A DNA stretch of 64,000 bases from Pelobates cultripes. Lineage: Eukaryota; Chordata; Amphibia; Anura; Pelobatidae. The stretch covers positions 123,940,998-124,004,997 of the forward strand of contig OW240915.1 of NCBI GenBank assembly GCA_933207985.1, written 5' to 3'. The position numbers and the translations under genes were made by a program. Positions 21,835 through 32,529 of the stretch are shown here, piece after piece; positions within the stretch are counted from its first letter, which is position 1, and each line of letters starts with the position of its first letter. Below the pieces are notes generated by a model that saw only the letters and a list, made by a program, of their open reading frames with translations, made no database searches and had not been told where the DNA came from.

Positions 21835-21917
21835 ATATTGTTCATAAACGTATGATACATTTTCTTTTATTACATGAAGATGTTTCCTTGCAGTATTTCA
21901 TCCCTGCTATGGCCTGA
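21835..21917 (+). CDS. Weak candidate terminal exon
   Basis: TTTGTTTTCTTCTCTTGCAG ends at 21834 and looks like a strong splice acceptor. It is followed by 26 codons (phase with two leading bases) reading IVHKRMIHFLLLHEDVSLQY then FIPAMA and TGA. AATAAA lies about 30 bases after the stop. I recognise no protein family, no upstream exon was found, and a chance match or a transposon remnant is quite possible. Confidence 0.2.
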
Positions 21918-21956
21918 AGATGTCATTTAAAATATTCAAGTGGCAAAATAAATTTA

Positions 21957-22490
21957 ACCCCTTTGTGACTAGACCGTTTTTCGATTTTCTTACCATTAAG
22001 GACCAGGGCTCTTTTTACTTTTCTGCGGGGTTTGTGTTTAGCTGTAATTTTCCTTTTACTCATTTTCGGTACACACACATATAATATGGTCTCTCTATAG
22101 ATACCATTATTTTCATCATATCATATAATTTACAATAAAAAAAAGGTAAAATATGATGGGAAAAAAAAGTTTTTAAAAAAAAAAAACACTTTTTCTAACT
22201 TTGACTCCCCAAAATCTGGTACACATCTACAACCGCCAAAAAAACACCCGTGCTAAATAGTTTCAAAATTTTGTCCTGAGTTTAGAAATATCAAATTTTA
22301 ACATGTTCTTCGCTTTTTTTTGGAAAGTTATAGGGCTAGAAGTACAAGTAACACTTTGCTATTTCCAAACCATTTTTTTTTTTTTTCAAAATTAATGCAA
22401 ATCACATTGTAACACTGATATCTGTCAGGAACCCCTGAATAACCCTTCACATGTATATATTTTTTTTAAAAGACAACCTAAGTTATTAAA
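21957..22490. mobile_element. One end of a TTAACCCC-type transposon
   Basis: It starts TTAACCCCTTTGTGACTAGACC and continues with CATTAAGGACCAGGGCTC, like the ends at 60982 and 41663 (TTAACCCCTTAAGGAC). It is followed by AT-rich, T-run-rich sequence. The second end is not seen; a PLE fragment starts near 22491. No reading frame. Confidence 0.5.
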
Positions 22491-23020
22491 ATTGGGGGTA
22501 TGATGATGAGCTATCGGCGGGGCAAGAATCTCCGTGATCTTTTAGTTAAAACGGACCCCACACATTGCTACATGAAGGAACAACAACAAACGAATGTGGG
22601 CTGTTACCGATGTCTGGGATGCGTCACGTGTGGCATTATGATTCCTAGTAAAACCTTCCTCCATCCACAGACAAGGAAACAATATAAAATACGTCACAGA
22701 CTGACATGTACGACTGATTTTGTCATATACAAACTACAGTGCCCATGTGGATTATCCTACATAGGGAAAACAGACCTACCTCTCAGAGAGAGAATTAGGA
22801 ACCATCGTTCTAATATTAGTGGCATACAGGGACAAAAAAGCAGAACTGCCAGTAGCCAAACATTTTTTGGCAATGGGACACCAACTCCCGACTCTCAAAT
22901 TCACAGCTATTGATCATGTACCTCCTCTGCTATGGGGTGGTGATCGGAAAAAACTGGATTAGGACATTAGACACAGTGTGGCCTAAAGGTCTTAATGAAA
23001 AAGTGTCATTCTCCATGTTT
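22491..23020 (+). pseudogene. Penelope-like GIY-YIG endonuclease end (copy 3)
   Basis: The open part (22500-22913) reads YRRGKNLRDLLVKTDP, a Cys-rich linker GCYRCLGCVTC, FLHPQTRKQYKIRHRLTC, then FVIYKLQCPCGLSYIGKTDL and RERIRNHRSNI, the standard PLE linker and GIY-YIG endonuclease. A frameshift near 22870 follows, and the tail resumes in another frame with FTAIDHVPPLLWGGDRKK and TVWPKGLNEKVSFSMFL, then a stop near 23020. The reverse transcriptase is missing. This is a different PLE family from 13493-19869: its linker has two close Cys pairs. Confidence 0.85.
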
Positions 23021-23850
23021 CTATAAATCTATATTTCTGCAATCTTGATTATAACCAATAGATTGTTGTGACTATTTTCCCCTTTCAGTGGGATTTAATT
23101 ATCTACATTTATCTCTCTTCCATCTGTTTTTTTCGCTCTAGATGGAAGTTTTTTCAGAACTATCCTCACTCAAAACAATGGGTATAGGGGATTTTTTTTT
23201 TCTGTACTCACCCAATATGTTTAACTATTATATCTTTAAAATCAAAAGTTTAATGTAATTATGTCTAGTCATCTTAGTCAAACATGAATGTAATCTTACC
23301 CAATATATAATATTTGGATGCATTTAAACAGCGTCTCTAATAACATGGTAGTCAGTGCTTATAATTATGATCAGTGCATTTTCTCATTTTATGTATTAAT
23401 GAGATCGTTTTTTCCACAAGTTAGGTAACAATTAATCATTATTTATCTTTCAGTCTAGTCGTATTTATCTAATTGTGTTGACCTCTTATCATTTTTCAAG
23501 AAATATTGTTTTTAATTACTTAATCCAACTTCATTAGAGATTCCGATGTCATTATTGTGCCGCAATTTACCTTTTACCTATTCCTGTCTCTCTTATTCTC
23601 TTCTAAGCCATTGGTTCTACAAAAACACCCCCAGCTACAATACAAGCTTTAATATATGCTTTTATGTATTTACACATTTTCTCATGCTAGTAATTAGGAA
23701 GTACTATTTAAATATAGCTGTATGGGGGGTAGTTTGACTATAACATAATGGACTTGGCAGTATTTGTCCATCTCTTCACAGCTCTATATTGGCTGGTTTA
23801 CAAAACAATAGTGTGGCTTTATATTCTGTTTATAACACTCTTCTAACTTC
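23021..23850 (+). mobile_element. Probable 3' untranslated tail of PLE copy 3
   Basis: AT-rich, without coding frames, and directly follows the PLE protein end. I did not find a hammerhead core or a matching inverted arm, so the end of the element is uncertain. Confidence 0.4.
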
Positions 23851-23857
23851 TCTTTGG

Positions 23858-24265
23858 GCACTTATATCCCCCCTCTATTTGTGAGAATTGAAGACCCGTG
23901 CTGGCTTAGTGTGATGGTATTTGCACTCTGCCAGAGTGAAGTCCTGTTAAGGTCTCAATCCTGTAAGTGCAGAATCACATCTGTATGGTGCTTACTGATA
24001 CTTTGTATCAATTGCATTCCAGGCAAAGTGCCAGACATTAGCAGTCAGAGGATCTCACCATCGGCACTTATATTACCCCTCTATTTGTAAGAAGTGAAGA
24101 CCCAAGCTGGCTGAGTGTGATGGTATTTGCACTCTGCCAAACTGAAGTCCTGTCAAGGGCTCTATCCTGTTAGTGCTGCAGCGCATCATGCATGGTGCCT
24201 ACTGATACTTTGTATTAATTGCATTCCAGGTACAGTGCCAGAAAGTAGCAGGCAGAGGGAATGAT
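23858..24265. repeat. Tandem duplication of about 206 bp
   Basis: The unit beginning GGCACTTATAT...CCTCTATTTGT at 23858 recurs from 24064. Shared landmarks are GTGATGGTATTTGCACTCTG and CTGATACTTTGTAT.AATTGC, each present twice at the same spacing. The two units differ at roughly one base in eight by eye. Function unknown. Confidence 0.75.
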
Positions 24266-24490
24266 TTCAGATCCATACACACAGCAATACTAACTCTACT
24301 GATCTAACAGCATAGCAATCGTGGGTGAAATTGCGTTCCACTGATCACCTAGCAACCAAATGGAATGCAGTGCCTAGCAACTACGGTTGAGGCACTCTGA
24401 TCAGCCGTTCCACGTGCAGTTTGAACGCCATTTTGGTTCTCTCACACATGAAGCTGGTTAGTATCCTTTTATGTTTTGCTATATACCTTA
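24266..24490. other. Short unassigned spacer
   Basis: Contains two AGCAAC-type repeats of a segment ending CCTAGCAACnA. No gene seen. Confidence 0.3.
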
Positions 24491-26110
24491 TTTATCGGCG
24501 TATAACACGCACCGGCGTATAACACGCACCTACTTTTAAGAAGGAAATTTCAGGAAAGAAAACTTACATTTGAAATAAAGAACTTTGAAGCAAAATAAGG
24601 GTAGCTCAGAACTTTTTTCTGTTAATATTATTAACACTTATAAGGTAAATAACGTAAAATGACAGTAAAAGCAACTGTTTTAACAAAGAAACTTGGATAT
24701 ATGTTTTTATAAAAGTTTACTCAGAAATCGCTGCTGTCTGGGAAACCAAGAAACTCTTCATCTTCACTGCTATCTTCAATATCTTTGAACTGAACACTGC
24801 TGCTTTCACTGCTACTGTCTTCATAAATCAGCTTGTCTTCTTCACCATCCAAAGCATTGCTTATGCCACATTTCTTAAAAGATTTGATAATATCTTCTTT
24901 AACTGCGTCCCACGAAGTCTTTATCCACTGACACACTTTTGAAATGCCAGGTCTTTTCATTCTCCCAGAACTTGTACTTTCATGTTGGCTTTCATCACAC
25001 ATGTATTTATTCCATTCTTCACTCATGAAGGCTTTGAAGGGCTTGTTAATGGAAACATCCAATGGCTGCAATTGTGATGTAAGTCCTCCTGGAATGACTG
25101 CTACTTCTGTTTTGCACATTTGAAATTCTTTCTTTGATGGTTCTGTAAGATGAGATCTGAATGAGTCCAGTACTAACAAGGATGGCTTCTTTAACAAAGC
25201 ACCTGGGCGCTTCTCCCACACATTTCTGATCCAAAGCCTCATGCCTTCTTCGTCCATCCAACCTTTGGGATGAACATGCACCTGTATGCCACTTGGAATC
25301 TTCTCCTTAGGAAAAGTTTTCCTTTTAAAAATGACCAATGGTGGCAGCTTGTTTCCGTCTGCAGTGACAGCAAGGACCACAGTATAACGATTTTTTTCAT
25401 GCCCTGAAGTTTTAATTGTTACGGTCTTGGCACCTTTTGCTTCAACAGTTTTATTTGAAGGAACATCAAAAGTGAGTGGTACTTCGTCCATGTTGCCGAT
25501 TTGACCAATTTCAAAATTTTGTCTCTTCCTTTGTTTGATAATAAATGAATGAAAATTTATTATCTTCTCTTCATAATCTTCTGGCATACGTTGGGCAATC
25601 CTGGTTCTTGTTCGCATCCGAAGCTCGTGCCTCTTCATAAATCTTTGGCACCATGATGCTGTCCCTTTGAAATCTTGTATTTGCAACTCTTTGCTGATTT
25701 TCACTGCTTGAATGATGATCATTTTTGTTGATAATGCAATGCCCGCTTTTCTATGATTAAGTACAAATTCCTTCACCCGTTCTTCTAATTTTGGCCATTT
25801 AGCAATACCGCTGCGAAAATTGCATTTTGTTTTTGATAATGTCTTGAGTTTTTCTTCCATTTTACCCCACTCTCGTATTGTGCATTCTGTTGGTGGCTCT
25901 CCAAAATGCCTTACTGCAGCCCTATTTCCATGTTGCTTGGCATATTCCACAACCTTTAACTTGAAACCAGCTGTATATGCTGCCCGCTTTTGCTTTGATT
26001 CCATTAGGGATACCGTAGTAGGGAAATACCGGTACCGTAAGTACGGTACGTAATGAATGCACGTATGATAGTGCAGAGTTCAGCGTCGGAATGTCAGGAT
26101 GAGTCACACT
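24491..26110 (-). mobile_element. Tigger/pogo-type DNA transposon
   Basis: The left end shows TTATCGGCGTATAACACGCAC followed by a second CGGCGTATAACACGCAC, a doubled terminal motif. The transposase lies inside on the minus strand. I could not find the matching right terminal repeat before the hAT end at 26234, so the right border is approximate. A one-ended relative with a similar style of end lies at 63100-63290. Confidence 0.7.
24721..26004 (-). CDS. Tigger/pogo transposase, intact
   Basis: The frame is 427 codons without interruption, a normal length for this family. Residues 8-55 (YTAGFKLKVVEYAKQHGNRA) form a Brinker/pogo-like helix-turn-helix. Residues 65-135 form a CENP-B-type helix-turn-helix (KWPKLEERVKEFVLNHRKAG, SWCQRFMKRHELR). 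The DDE_1 domain follows, with D173 in GNMDEVPLTFD, D280 in LLVLDSFRSH and D316 in QPLDVSINKPFK, the expected acidic triad. The C-terminus is acidic and Ser-rich (residues 395-427). It would bind the terminal repeats and cut and paste the element in the nucleus. The ATG at 26004 directly precedes the conserved start. The intact frame suggests recent activity or host use. Confidence 0.9.
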   Translation of the reverse strand: MESKQKRAAYTAGFKLKVVEYAKQHGNRAAVRHFGEPPTECTIREWGKMEEKLKTLSKTKCNFRSGIAKWPKLEERVKEFVLNHRKAGIALSTKMIIIQAVKISKELQIQDFKGTASWCQRFMKRHELRMRTRTRIAQRMPEDYEEKIINFHSFIIKQRKRQNFEIGQIGNMDEVPLTFDVPSNKTVEAKGAKTVTIKTSGHEKNRYTVVLAVTADGNKLPPLVIFKRKTFPKEKIPSGIQVHVHPKGWMDEEGMRLWIRNVWEKRPGALLKKPSLLVLDSFRSHLTEPSKKEFQMCKTEVAVIPGGLTSQLQPLDVSINKPFKAFMSEEWNKYMCDESQHESTSSGRMKRPGISKVCQWIKTSWDAVKEDIIKSFKKCGISNALDGEEDKLIYEDSSSESSSVQFKDIEDSSEDEEFLGFPDSSDF

Positions 26111-26233
26111 GCAGTGGTATACTTTTTACCTAAGTTTAAATTAAAAAAGAGTAAGGTAGTATCAGGGGTGTGTAAATTTACCGGTACTCTTGTTATATCT
26201 GTGTGTTGTAGGATGGCTGTGTGTAGTGTGTGT

Positions 26234-26400
26234 CAGGCCCGGACTGGCCATCGGGCACACCGGGCAAATGCCCGGTGGGCCGCGGTGGCCGTGGGGCCGA
26301 GGCCGGCAGGGGAGGTCCCAGGATCTCCCCTGCCAGTCAATGCAGGGCCGGCGCTATCAGAGCGCCGCCCCCGCTGTGTTCCATGAAGGGCCGGTGGGGA
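26234..26400 (+). mobile_element. hAT-type element, left end
   Basis: It starts CAGGCCCGGACTGGCCATCGG, a GC-rich hAT-like terminal sequence. The internal CTCCCCTGCCGGC-like stretch is shared with the non-autonomous hAT at 31888-32529 (CGGCAAGGGAG, CTCCCCTGCCGG). The sequence enters the assembly gap before the other end. Confidence 0.5.
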
Positions 26401-26500
26401 NNNNNNNNNNNNNNNNNNNNNNNNNNNNNNNNNNNNNNNNNNNNNNNNNNNNNNNNNNNNNNNNNNNNNNNNNNNNNNNNNNNNNNNNNNNNNNNNNNNN
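26401..26500. other. Assembly gap (100 N)
   Basis: One hundred undetermined bases, probably of conventional length. It hides the junction between the hAT end and the gypsy element, including the gypsy 5' LTR, gag and most of the protease. Confidence 1.
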
Positions 26501-29500
26501 CCTTTATCTGAACCAGTAATATTCCATGAGACCGAACCCGTTAAGCTTACTGTTGGTATTTTCCACGAAGAGTTGATTTCCCTTCTGTTAATTTCCTCCC
26601 CGGCAGTCCCAGTGGTTCTAGGATATTCTTGGCTCAAGAGACACAACCCTCAGATTGACTGGGAGGGTGGAGAAATCGTTTCTTGGGGTATGGGTTGTAG
26701 GGAAGAATGTCTGCAGAGAGTTACTTCTGTTTGCCCCGTAAACTCTTATGCTAACACTTCTCAATCCACAGACGTTCAGATACCATTACAATATCTAGAC
26801 CTCAAATCTGTATTTGACAAGGGTAAAGCGGATACTTTACCTCCCCACCGGTCTTATGACTGTTCTATTAAACTTTTCCCTGGTACTATGCCTCCCAGGG
26901 GTACGGTATACCCTCTATCCACCAAGGAGAATTTAGTTTTAGAGGAATATATCAAGGAGAATTTAGACAAGGGATTTATTAGAAAGTCTTCTTCTCCGGC
27001 GGGGGCGGGTTTCTTTTTTGTAGAAAAGAAAGATGGTACCTTACGTCCTTGTATAGACTATCGGGGATTGAACAAAATTACTATCAGAAATGCTTACCCT
27101 ATTCCTTTGATTACTGAACTCTTTGACAGACTAAAGGGGTCGAGTATTTTTACTAAACTTGACTTAAGGGGAGCATATAACTTAGTGCAAATTAAACAAG
27201 GAGATGAATGGATGACAGCATTTAATACCCGTTACGGGCATTATGAGTATACCGTAATGCCGTTTGGGCTTTGTAACGCCCCGGCCGTCTTCCAAGACTT
27301 GATCAATGAAGTTCTTAGAGAATTCCAACATGAATGTATAATTGTATATTTGGATGATATACTAATCCATTCTAGAGACATTAATTCACATCATAGACAA
27401 GTCAGAAAGGTATTACAGAAACTTTTACAACATGGATTGTATTGTAAATTGGAGAAATGTAGCTTTGACCAGTCTCAGGTAACTTTCTTAGGTTACGTAA
27501 TTTCCAAAGACGGGTTTATGATGGACCCGACCAAACTAAAATCGATTTTAGATTGGCCTTTACCAAAGGGACTCAAAGCCATACAAAGATTTCTTGGATT
27601 TTCTAATTATTACAGACGTTTTATTAAAGGGTACTCCTCTGTTATCGCTCCTATCACTAATATGACCAAACAAGGAGCCAATACCAAAACCTGGTCTACT
27701 GAGGCTTTATCTGCTTTCGAAACGCTCAAACAGTCTTTTGCCTCAGCACCTGTATTAGTTCATCCTGATACCTCTCTACCCTTTTTACTTGAAGTTGATG
27801 CGTCTGAAACAGGGATAGGCGCAGTGTTATCCCAAAGACAAAGTTTAGATAAGCCGCTGCACCCTTGCGGTTTTTTTTTCAAGAAACTGTCACACACTGA
27901 AAGGAGATATGACATTGGTGATAGAGAACTTTTAGCTATCATTATGGCATTAAAGGAATGGAGACATTTGTTAGAGGGCACCGTCCTCCCAGTTACTATC
28001 TTGACTGACCACAAAAATTTATCGTATATGGGGGAGGCCAAAAGATTATCTGCCAGGCAGGCACGTTGGACTATGTTCCTTACACACTTTAATTATGTGC
28101 TTACTTACAGGCCTGGTTCTAAGAACACTAAAGCAGACGCTTTGTCACGTCAGCACGAACCTACCACCTCTACAGAGGATACTTTGTTCCCTATTATTCC
28201 TGAAGTCAATATTATCGCCAACACCAATGTCAAAATACACTCTCCATTGCTCGCTGATATTCAGAACGAACAATCCCTTGCTCCCGAACGTACTCCTGTG
28301 GGCCGCTTGTTCGTGTCTCCCAAATTCCAAGTGGACATTATTCGCTGTTTCCACGATAGCAAGATCGCTGGTCACCCCGGCATCCACAAAACTTACTGCC
28401 TGATCTCAAAAGACTTCTGCTGGCCCGGTTTACGTAGGGATGTGGAAGACTTTGTCAAGGCTTGCAATGTTTGTGTCAGGAATAAACTTCCGCGGGATCT
28501 CCCTTGTGGTTTATTGCAGCCCTTAGTCGCTCCCAACAAACCTTGGGCTTGTTTGGCTATGGATTTTATTGTTGATCTACCAGCTTCCAATAGGCATACA
28601 GTTATCCTCACGGTCCTTGACAGGTTTACTAAAATGGCTCATTTTGTTCCCTTGCCTAAACTTCCGTCCTCCCCCGAACTGGCCGTGATATTTGCTAGAG
28701 AAATTTTCCGTTTACATGGTATTCCCAATGAGATTGTGTCAGACAGGGGTTCCCAATTTATTTCCCGTTTTTGGAGATCCTTCTGTTCACAGTTGGGCAT
28801 CAAACTGAATTTTTCTTCGGCCTATCATCCTCAATCTAACGGAGCAGCCGAACGCACTAACCAAAAAATTGAGCAATATCTACGTTGTTTTGTTTCTGAA
28901 CACCAGGATGACTGGGTCGGTCTGATTCCTTGGGCGGAGTTTGCTCACAACAACCTTGTTTGTGGTTCCACTCATAATAGCCCCTTTTTCTTGAACTATG
29001 GCTTTAACCCTACTGTTCTTCCGTCGGTGTCTCCTTCCCAGGGTATACCGTCGGTTGATATTCATATAGCCAACCTGAGAAAGTTGTGGGATCAGACTCG
29101 ACAAATTCTTGAACGTAGTTCCGCGGTGTTTAAGTCACATGCTGATAGGCGTAGACGTCCTGCTCCTATTTTTTCTCCGGGGGATAGGGTCTGGTTGTGT
29201 ACCAGACACATTCGCCTGAAAGTTCCTTCCTTGAAGTTTGCTCCTCGTTACATTGGTCCTTACAGGGTACTGAGGAGGATCAACCCGGTTTCTTATTTGC
29301 TGGATCTACCTCCTACTCTACGCATCCCTAACTCTTTTCATGTGTCTTTATTGAAACCTCTTGTTTGTAACAGATTTTCCTCCCGCTCTACTCCTCCATC
29401 CTCGGTCCGTGTGGATGGTCAGGAGGAATATATCATCAAGTCCATCCTTGATTCTCGTATTTCTAGGGGGAAGCTGCAATACCTCATAGACTGGAAAGGT

Positions 29501-29788
29501 TATGGTCCAGAAGAGAGGTCTTGGGTTCCTGGTATAGACGTGCATGCTCCTCGTCTTCTACGGGCCTTCCACGTTCGTTTTCCTTCTAAGCCAGGTCCCA
29601 TCCGCCCGGTGGGCGTTTCTAGAAGGGGGGTACTGTCAGGGTACCTGTTGGTGATGTATCCAGGGAGGACATCCTCTCTGCTTAGGGGCTCCCTTCCCCT
29701 AGCATTTCGGCATATTCCGGCCGTTTTCGCGCCGGCCGCGCTAGCTCCTCCCCCTTTTATGACGCGACGGCTAGCGTCGACGTCATGA
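26501..29788 (+). CDS. pol: Ty3/gypsy chromovirus pol polyprotein, 5' partial
   Basis: The frame is open from the gap edge for about 1095 codons. Counting from codon 26573 as 1: the protease end (PVVLGYSWLKRHNPQIDW, 13-30); reverse transcriptase with D197 (TKLDLRGAY) and YLDD 259-262; RNase H with D409, E452, D479 and D522; integrase zinc site H594, H601, C631, C634; and integrase core D664, D724, E760 with a 35-residue D-E spacing. A C-terminal chromodomain follows (951-1000, EEYIIKSILD and LQYLIDWKGYG), which directs integration to marked chromatin. All catalytic residues are present. The stop lies 155 bp inside the 3' LTR. Gag and the protease active site are lost in the gap. Confidence 0.95.
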   Translation, partial: PLSEPVIFHETEPVKLTVGIFHEELISLLLISSPAVPVVLGYSWLKRHNPQIDWEGGEIVSWGMGCREECLQRVTSVCPVNSYANTSQSTDVQIPLQYLDLKSVFDKGKADTLPPHRSYDCSIKLFPGTMPPRGTVYPLSTKENLVLEEYIKENLDKGFIRKSSSPAGAGFFFVEKKDGTLRPCIDYRGLNKITIRNAYPIPLITELFDRLKGSSIFTKLDLRGAYNLVQIKQGDEWMTAFNTRYGHYEYTVMPFGLCNAPAVFQDLINEVLREFQHECIIVYLDDILIHSRDINSHHRQVRKVLQKLLQHGLYCKLEKCSFDQSQVTFLGYVISKDGFMMDPTKLKSILDWPLPKGLKAIQRFLGFSNYYRRFIKGYSSVIAPITNMTKQGANTKTWSTEALSAFETLKQSFASAPVLVHPDTSLPFLLEVDASETGIGAVLSQRQSLDKPLHPCGFFFKKLSHTERRYDIGDRELLAIIMALKEWRHLLEGTVLPVTILTDHKNLSYMGEAKRLSARQARWTMFLTHFNYVLTYRPGSKNTKADALSRQHEPTTSTEDTLFPIIPEVNIIANTNVKIHSPLLADIQNEQSLAPERTPVGRLFVSPKFQVDIIRCFHDSKIAGHPGIHKTYCLISKDFCWPGLRRDVEDFVKACNVCVRNKLPRDLPCGLLQPLVAPNKPWACLAMDFIVDLPASNRHTVILTVLDRFTKMAHFVPLPKLPSSPELAVIFAREIFRLHGIPNEIVSDRGSQFISRFWRSFCSQLGIKLNFSSAYHPQSNGAAERTNQKIEQYLRCFVSEHQDDWVGLIPWAEFAHNNLVCGSTHNSPFFLNYGFNPTVLPSVSPSQGIPSVDIHIANLRKLWDQTRQILERSSAVFKSHADRRRRPAPIFSPGDRVWLCTRHIRLKVPSLKFAPRYIGPYRVLRRINPVSYLLDLPPTLRIPNSFHVSLLKPLVCNRFSSRSTPPSSVRVDGQEEYIIKSILDSRISRGKLQYLIDWKGYGPEERSWVPGIDVHAPRLLRAFHVRFPSKPGPIRPVGVSRRGVLSGYLLVMYPGRTSSLLRGSLPLAFRHIPAVFAPAALAPPPFMTRRLASTS
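29621..29633 (+). promoter_or_regulatory. Polypurine tract of the gypsy element
   Basis: AGAAGGGGGGTAC lies immediately before the LTR start, where plus-strand DNA synthesis is primed. It is also translated as part of pol. Confidence 0.7.
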
Positions 29789-30168
29789 CGTCGGCATTTG
29801 CATAAAGTGCCGGGAACCGCTATTCCGGACCTTTTGGGGGCGTGGTCTCTATTTAGGTAACAGGGTATTTAAAGGAAACCTTTACTACTGCTCATTGCCC
29901 TGTCGTGGTTCTAGCTTGCTAGTCACTCAGCGCGTTCTTTATCTAGTGTTTCCGGTTTTGACCCTTGCTTGCCTTTTGTCCTGTTGTCCTCTCCTCTCCT
30001 TTGACTCGGATTGTATCTCGCTTACCTGTCCTCCGGCTCCCTTGACCTCGGCTTACCTTTTGACTATTCTTGCTTTGTCCTTACGTTAGTCCGGCCATTC
30101 TAAGGTCCGGTATACGTACCTCCTTCTGTGCGCACTCTGCGTATTGGATCCCTGTCAGTTTCCTGACA
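29634..30168 (+). mobile_element. 3' LTR of the gypsy element
   Basis: It begins TGTCAGGGTACC and ends CCCTGTCAGTTTCCTGACA, with a short TGTCAGG/CCTGACA inverted end. A TATA-like GGTATTTAAAGG lies near 29866. The first 155 bp are translated. The five bases after it are ATTGC; the matching left flank is unseen beyond the gap. Confidence 0.85.
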
Positions 30169-31290
30169 ATTGCTTAACGAATTACATCAATTTAGCCATG
30201 TCTCCCTTTGGGTGACTTTAGAAGCAGAATTTACAGAAGGACAGCATATAACACATTTAGCCTGGATACCCCCACAAATTAGGAAAAAATATAAAGATAT
30301 GACGTCACTTACAGCTACATCCTTGCGGGAGTGGGACAAATTCGATTCAAAACAAGGATTAAATATGACAGTCTCTCCCATCTTTTTCTTAGAGTCTTTC
30401 TATAGCATGATACCCTCCTTAAACTTGAATACTTGGAAATCTCATGGCCTAATATACTTACGACAGATGTACAACCGAGGGGACCTTATACCCTTTAAAG
30501 CGCTCCAACACACTTATCAGCTACCTAACTCAGACTACCTTTCCGTACAGACAAATCACCTCCTGGCTACGCAAAAACAAAAACATGCTACCCACCGAGG
30601 CGAGATGGGAAAACCTATCAATGATAGAGAACTTATGTTCACAAACCTCAAAGCCACAACAATTACTATCCCTCCTATACAACTCTCATTTTTCCCAGCA
30701 GGACCCACATAGTCTGACATTTGTCAAAGCGTGGGAATTGGAACTAGGCATGGAATTGACACCCCATCAGTGGGCTTATATTCTAAATGCAAATAAGAAA
30801 CATACACTTAACACGTCTCACATAGAACTTACAAGGAAACTATTATATCGCTGGTACTTAGTTCCTACACGACTGGCACGAATAAACTCTGCATGTACAA
30901 ACCTGTGTTGGAGATGCGGAGCCGGTTCTGGCACCATGCTTCATGTATGGTGGTCGTGCTCGGCGGAAATACAGGTTCTGATTAAAGCGGCTACAGGAAT
31001 TAACTTCGAAAAACGCCCAGAGAATTAGGTTTTACAATATATGCCTCCGGACCTCACAAAAACACCACGATACCTAATATACCATATACTATTAGCGGTA
31101 TTGACACTTATTAGCCGTCAATGGAAATCGCAAACTATTCCCCGGATCAGTCAATGTATAACATTAATAGATGAAGCAAAAAAATATGAAAAAATGCCCA
31201 GGGCTAACATGCCTCCACAACAATTTTGGAAAGATGCATGGATTCAATGGGATTTGTTCCAAAATTCTAAGAATTAAGCCCAACTTTCTT
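30169..31290 (+). pseudogene. L1-type LINE ORF2 C-terminal fragment
   Basis: The first frame (30170-30712) reads HLAWIPPQIRKKYKDMTSLT and GLIYLRQMYNRGDLIPFKAL; the second (30585-31028) reads RKLLYRWYLVPTRLARIN and the Cys-rich end LCWRCGAGSGTMLHVWWSC; a third piece ends near 31277. These are the domains after the reverse transcriptase of L1 ORF2, including the zinc-knuckle-like end. Frameshifts and a stop at 31026 make it inactive. The gypsy LTR abuts it, so the gypsy element probably inserted into this L1. Confidence 0.8.
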
Positions 31291-31887
31291 GTACTTAATC
31301 ACAGGACTGGTGGGTGCTGAGGTCAGTCCCCCCGCTAAAGTTTATACTACCTACTGGGATAAAAATGATAAATCAGCAAGTGTGACAACCTCTATAGAAG
31401 ACGCAATTTTATAGCGGTTTCCTGGTTTGTGGCAACCAGGTGTGTGTTAACACAATGCCAAAGAGGAAAGACATCAGCAAAGATCTCCGATAAGCAATTG
31501 TTGCTGCCCATCAAACTTGGAAGGGTTACAAGGCCATTCCCAAACAATTTATAAATTCCTCTATTTTACATTGAGAAAGAGTACTCAAAAGTTGAAAACC
31601 TTTAAGACAATTGCCAATCGTCCCAGGAGTGGAAATCCCAGCAAATGTAACCAAAAATCAGACCATGCAGTGCTCAGTGAAAACGCAAAAAAAGCAAAAA
31701 CAAAAAAAAACCTACAGTTACATCTCTACAGGCCTCCTCTAACATGTTAAAGCACAAGTTTATGAGAGTACCCTTAAAAAAAAGACTAACCAAGTATGGT
31801 TTGTTTGGAAGGGTTGCCAGGAGAAAGCCTCTTCTATCTAAAAAGAACATGGCAGCATAGTTTAGATATGCAAAGTTACATCTAAAC

Positions 31888-32529
31888 CATGGGTTGTCAA
31901 CATACCGCCCAGTAGTGGGTAGGTTTGGCATTTCAGATGGGAGGTTGTGGGTTCTGCAGAAAATGCCCAGTGGACCTCGATGGCCGTGGACCAAGGCCGG
32001 CAAGGGAGATTCTTTCATCTCCCCTGCCGGCCCAAGCAGACACAGCCCTGCTGTAAGCCCCTCAGGCTGGTGAAGAGATCAAAGATCTCCCTCACTAGCC
32101 CGCTGGCACTTAGTTCCAGTAGAGGGAAGGAAGGACCTGGCAACGCTCCGATACAGTGCTGTGCTCGCAGTGAACATGCCACCACTGAACCACCATGGCT
32201 GGCAGCATTATGTCCCCATTCCCTGGTAAAAAGGTAAAAAGAAGGGAGGGGGAGACAATAGATAGATTTTCACATCTCACCCACCTACACACAGCATAGA
32301 CCCTGGGCACCCTTCATAAATAAACATGCACACACACACTACTATCCACACACACACACTGCCCCCCCTCATCACCAAAAAAATTAAATATGTACTTAAA
32401 TTAATCTTTTTTTTTTTTGCAAAAAAATTTAATTGCACTTGCGCTATAAAATTAGTAACTTCAGCACTGGTGGGCGGTAAGGAAAGATACAAAAGTGGGC
32501 ATTAGGTATTAAAAGGTTGGCTACCCCTG
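31888..32529. mobile_element. Non-autonomous hAT element in Tc1 copy 3
   Basis: The ends are CATGGGTTGTCAACAT and (reverse complement) CAGGGGTAGCCAACCT, imperfect inverted repeats. The flanks are ATCTAAAC (31880-31887) and ATATAAAC (32530-32537), an 8-bp duplication with one change, as expected for hAT. Tc1 coding sequence continues across it. The interior has GC-rich sequence shared with 26234-26400 and CA repeats; no transposase. Confidence 0.8.

Noticed and set aside
26190..26646. Frames that run through the N gap on both strands
   Set aside because: The X residues are undetermined bases; continuity across the gap has no support.
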